From contig JBARUK010000077.1 in the NCBI GenBank assembly GCA_049645705.1, positions 1-64,000 of the forward strand: a DNA stretch of 64,000 nt. Direction: 5' to 3'. Position numbers and translations under genes: made by a program. Shown here in pieces: positions 63,410 to 64,000 of the stretch (the first letter of the stretch is position 1; each line of letters opens with the position of its first letter). A model generated the notes under the pieces. The model saw only the letters and a program-made list of their open reading frames with translations, made no database searches and was not told where the DNA came from. The DNA is from JBGNFV01 sp049645705. GTDB lineage: Bacteria > Bacteroidota > Bacteroidia > Cytophagales > Cyclobacteriaceae.

Positions 63410-64000
63410 CGCACGACCTTAGCGAACTGATAGATCGTATTAACAGAGAGCTTTCCGCTCAGACTTACGGAGACAAGCCCTACGAACTCTACCAGCCCAT
63501 ACGGTACATAATGGGTTTGGGCGGCAAACGCCTGAGGCCCCTGCTGGCCATTATCGCCTGCCAGATGTATGCTGAAGATGTGGAGGCTGCCATAAAGCCG
63601 GCCATGGCGCTGGAAGTCTTTCATAACTTCACCCTGATGCACGATGATATCATGGACCAGGCTCCCCTGCGCCGCGGGGAGGCCACAGTGCATGAGAAAT
63701 TCGGGGGCGATGTGGCCATCCTAAGCGGTGATGTGATGATGGTGAAGGCTTACGAGATGATGATGAGCCTGCCCGACCATTCACTTCGTACTGGCCTTGC
63801 TGCGTTTAACCGCTGCGCGTCTGAAGTATGCGAAGGCCAGCAGATGGACATGAACTTTGAAACCAGGGAAGGGGTCACTATAGGTCAGTACCTGCACATG
63901 ATACGGCTTAAAACAGCAGTCCTGCTTGGTTTCAGCCTCGAAATAGGGGCCCTGATAGGTGGCGCTTCTGAAGAAGACCGGCTGATGCTGCGTGAGTTCG
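63406..64000 (+). CDS. Polyprenyl diphosphate synthase, N-terminal part (runs off the right edge)
   Basis: About 198 codons are visible from the ATG at 63406, which overlaps the rnr stop as ATGA. Isoprenyl synthase features: GGKRLRPLLA, LMHDDIMDQAPLRRG (first Asp-rich motif, DDxxD), GDVAILSGDVM and EGQQMDMNFE. It condenses isopentenyl diphosphate with an allylic diphosphate to give FPP/GGPP or a longer quinone side chain. The second Asp-rich motif lies past the window edge. Confidence 0.92.
   Translation, partial: MTHDLSELIDRINRELSAQTYGDKPYELYQPIRYIMGLGGKRLRPLLAIIACQMYAEDVEAAIKPAMALEVFHNFTLMHDDIMDQAPLRRGEATVHEKFGGDVAILSGDVMMVKAYEMMMSLPDHSLRTGLAAFNRCASEVCEGQQMDMNFETREGVTIGQYLHMIRLKTAVLLGFSLEIGALIGGASEEDRLMLREF

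Overview
The window looks like chromosomal DNA of a Bacteroidota bacterium, probably of the order Cytophagales. The evidence is a carboxypeptidase-regulatory-type TonB receptor, a type IX secretion (T9SS) C-terminal sorting domain, pinensin-type lanthipeptide leaders, DUF4143 ATPase, SSS symporters, lipoproteins in place of periplasmic enzymes, and the near absence of Shine-Dalgarno sites. Species cannot be named from the sequence alone. No tRNA, rRNA or CRISPR array was seen.

Layout. 1-196: 5' end of an IS1182-type transposase. 341-8625 (minus): one operon of a symporter, a secreted alpha/beta hydrolase, a TonB receptor, a FabG-like reductase, an atypical KAS III and an acyl-CoA ligase, probably for taking up and remodelling an acyl compound. 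8.9-21.1 kb: DUF4143 ATPase, LytTR regulator, 7TM histidine kinase, a two-headed secreted esterase, a vanadium haloperoxidase-like lipoprotein, a trehalase lipoprotein and a sugar-type symporter. 21.3-22.0 kb: a CPBP protease.

22-38.5 kb is the accessory region. It holds an Mrr-type restriction enzyme, a DarTG toxin-antitoxin pair, a decayed hsdM, a cassette of STAS-like/PIN/STAS-like/GHKL ATPase genes (ATPase interrupted by one in-frame TGA), a pair of paralogous two-TM coiled-coil proteins, an hsdS fragment, a three-copy 123-134 bp tandem repeat and REP-like palindromes. Spread through it are four small precursors that share a pinensin-type leader, with no LanB, LanC or transporter gene in the window. 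A fatty-acid desaturase, a decayed second desaturase 3' end, a C39-like peptidase frameshifted in a G7 tract, and two lipoproteins follow.

38.7-42.5 kb: alpha-glucosidase, ROK sugar kinase, GH18 enzyme and a stray second ROK 3' end. 43-49 kb: alcohol dehydrogenase, then an ECF sigma factor and its membrane partner, divergent from a 157-aa protein and a 1036-aa TPR-CHAT caspase-like protease. 49-54 kb: EEP-family enzyme, Glu-Q-tRNA(Asp) synthetase, PepSY protein, and a TPR lipoprotein preceded by a 59-aa double-glycine peptide gene. 54-64 kb is ordinary core genome: pgi, manA-type isomerase, lipB, an exonuclease, a fused oligopeptide ABC ATPase, RNase R and the start of a polyprenyl synthase.

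Best candidates for undescribed biology: the orphan lanthipeptide precursor family, the STAS/PIN/ATPase cassette, the sigma/anti-sigma/TPR-CHAT locus, and the small peptide-TPR lipoprotein pair.
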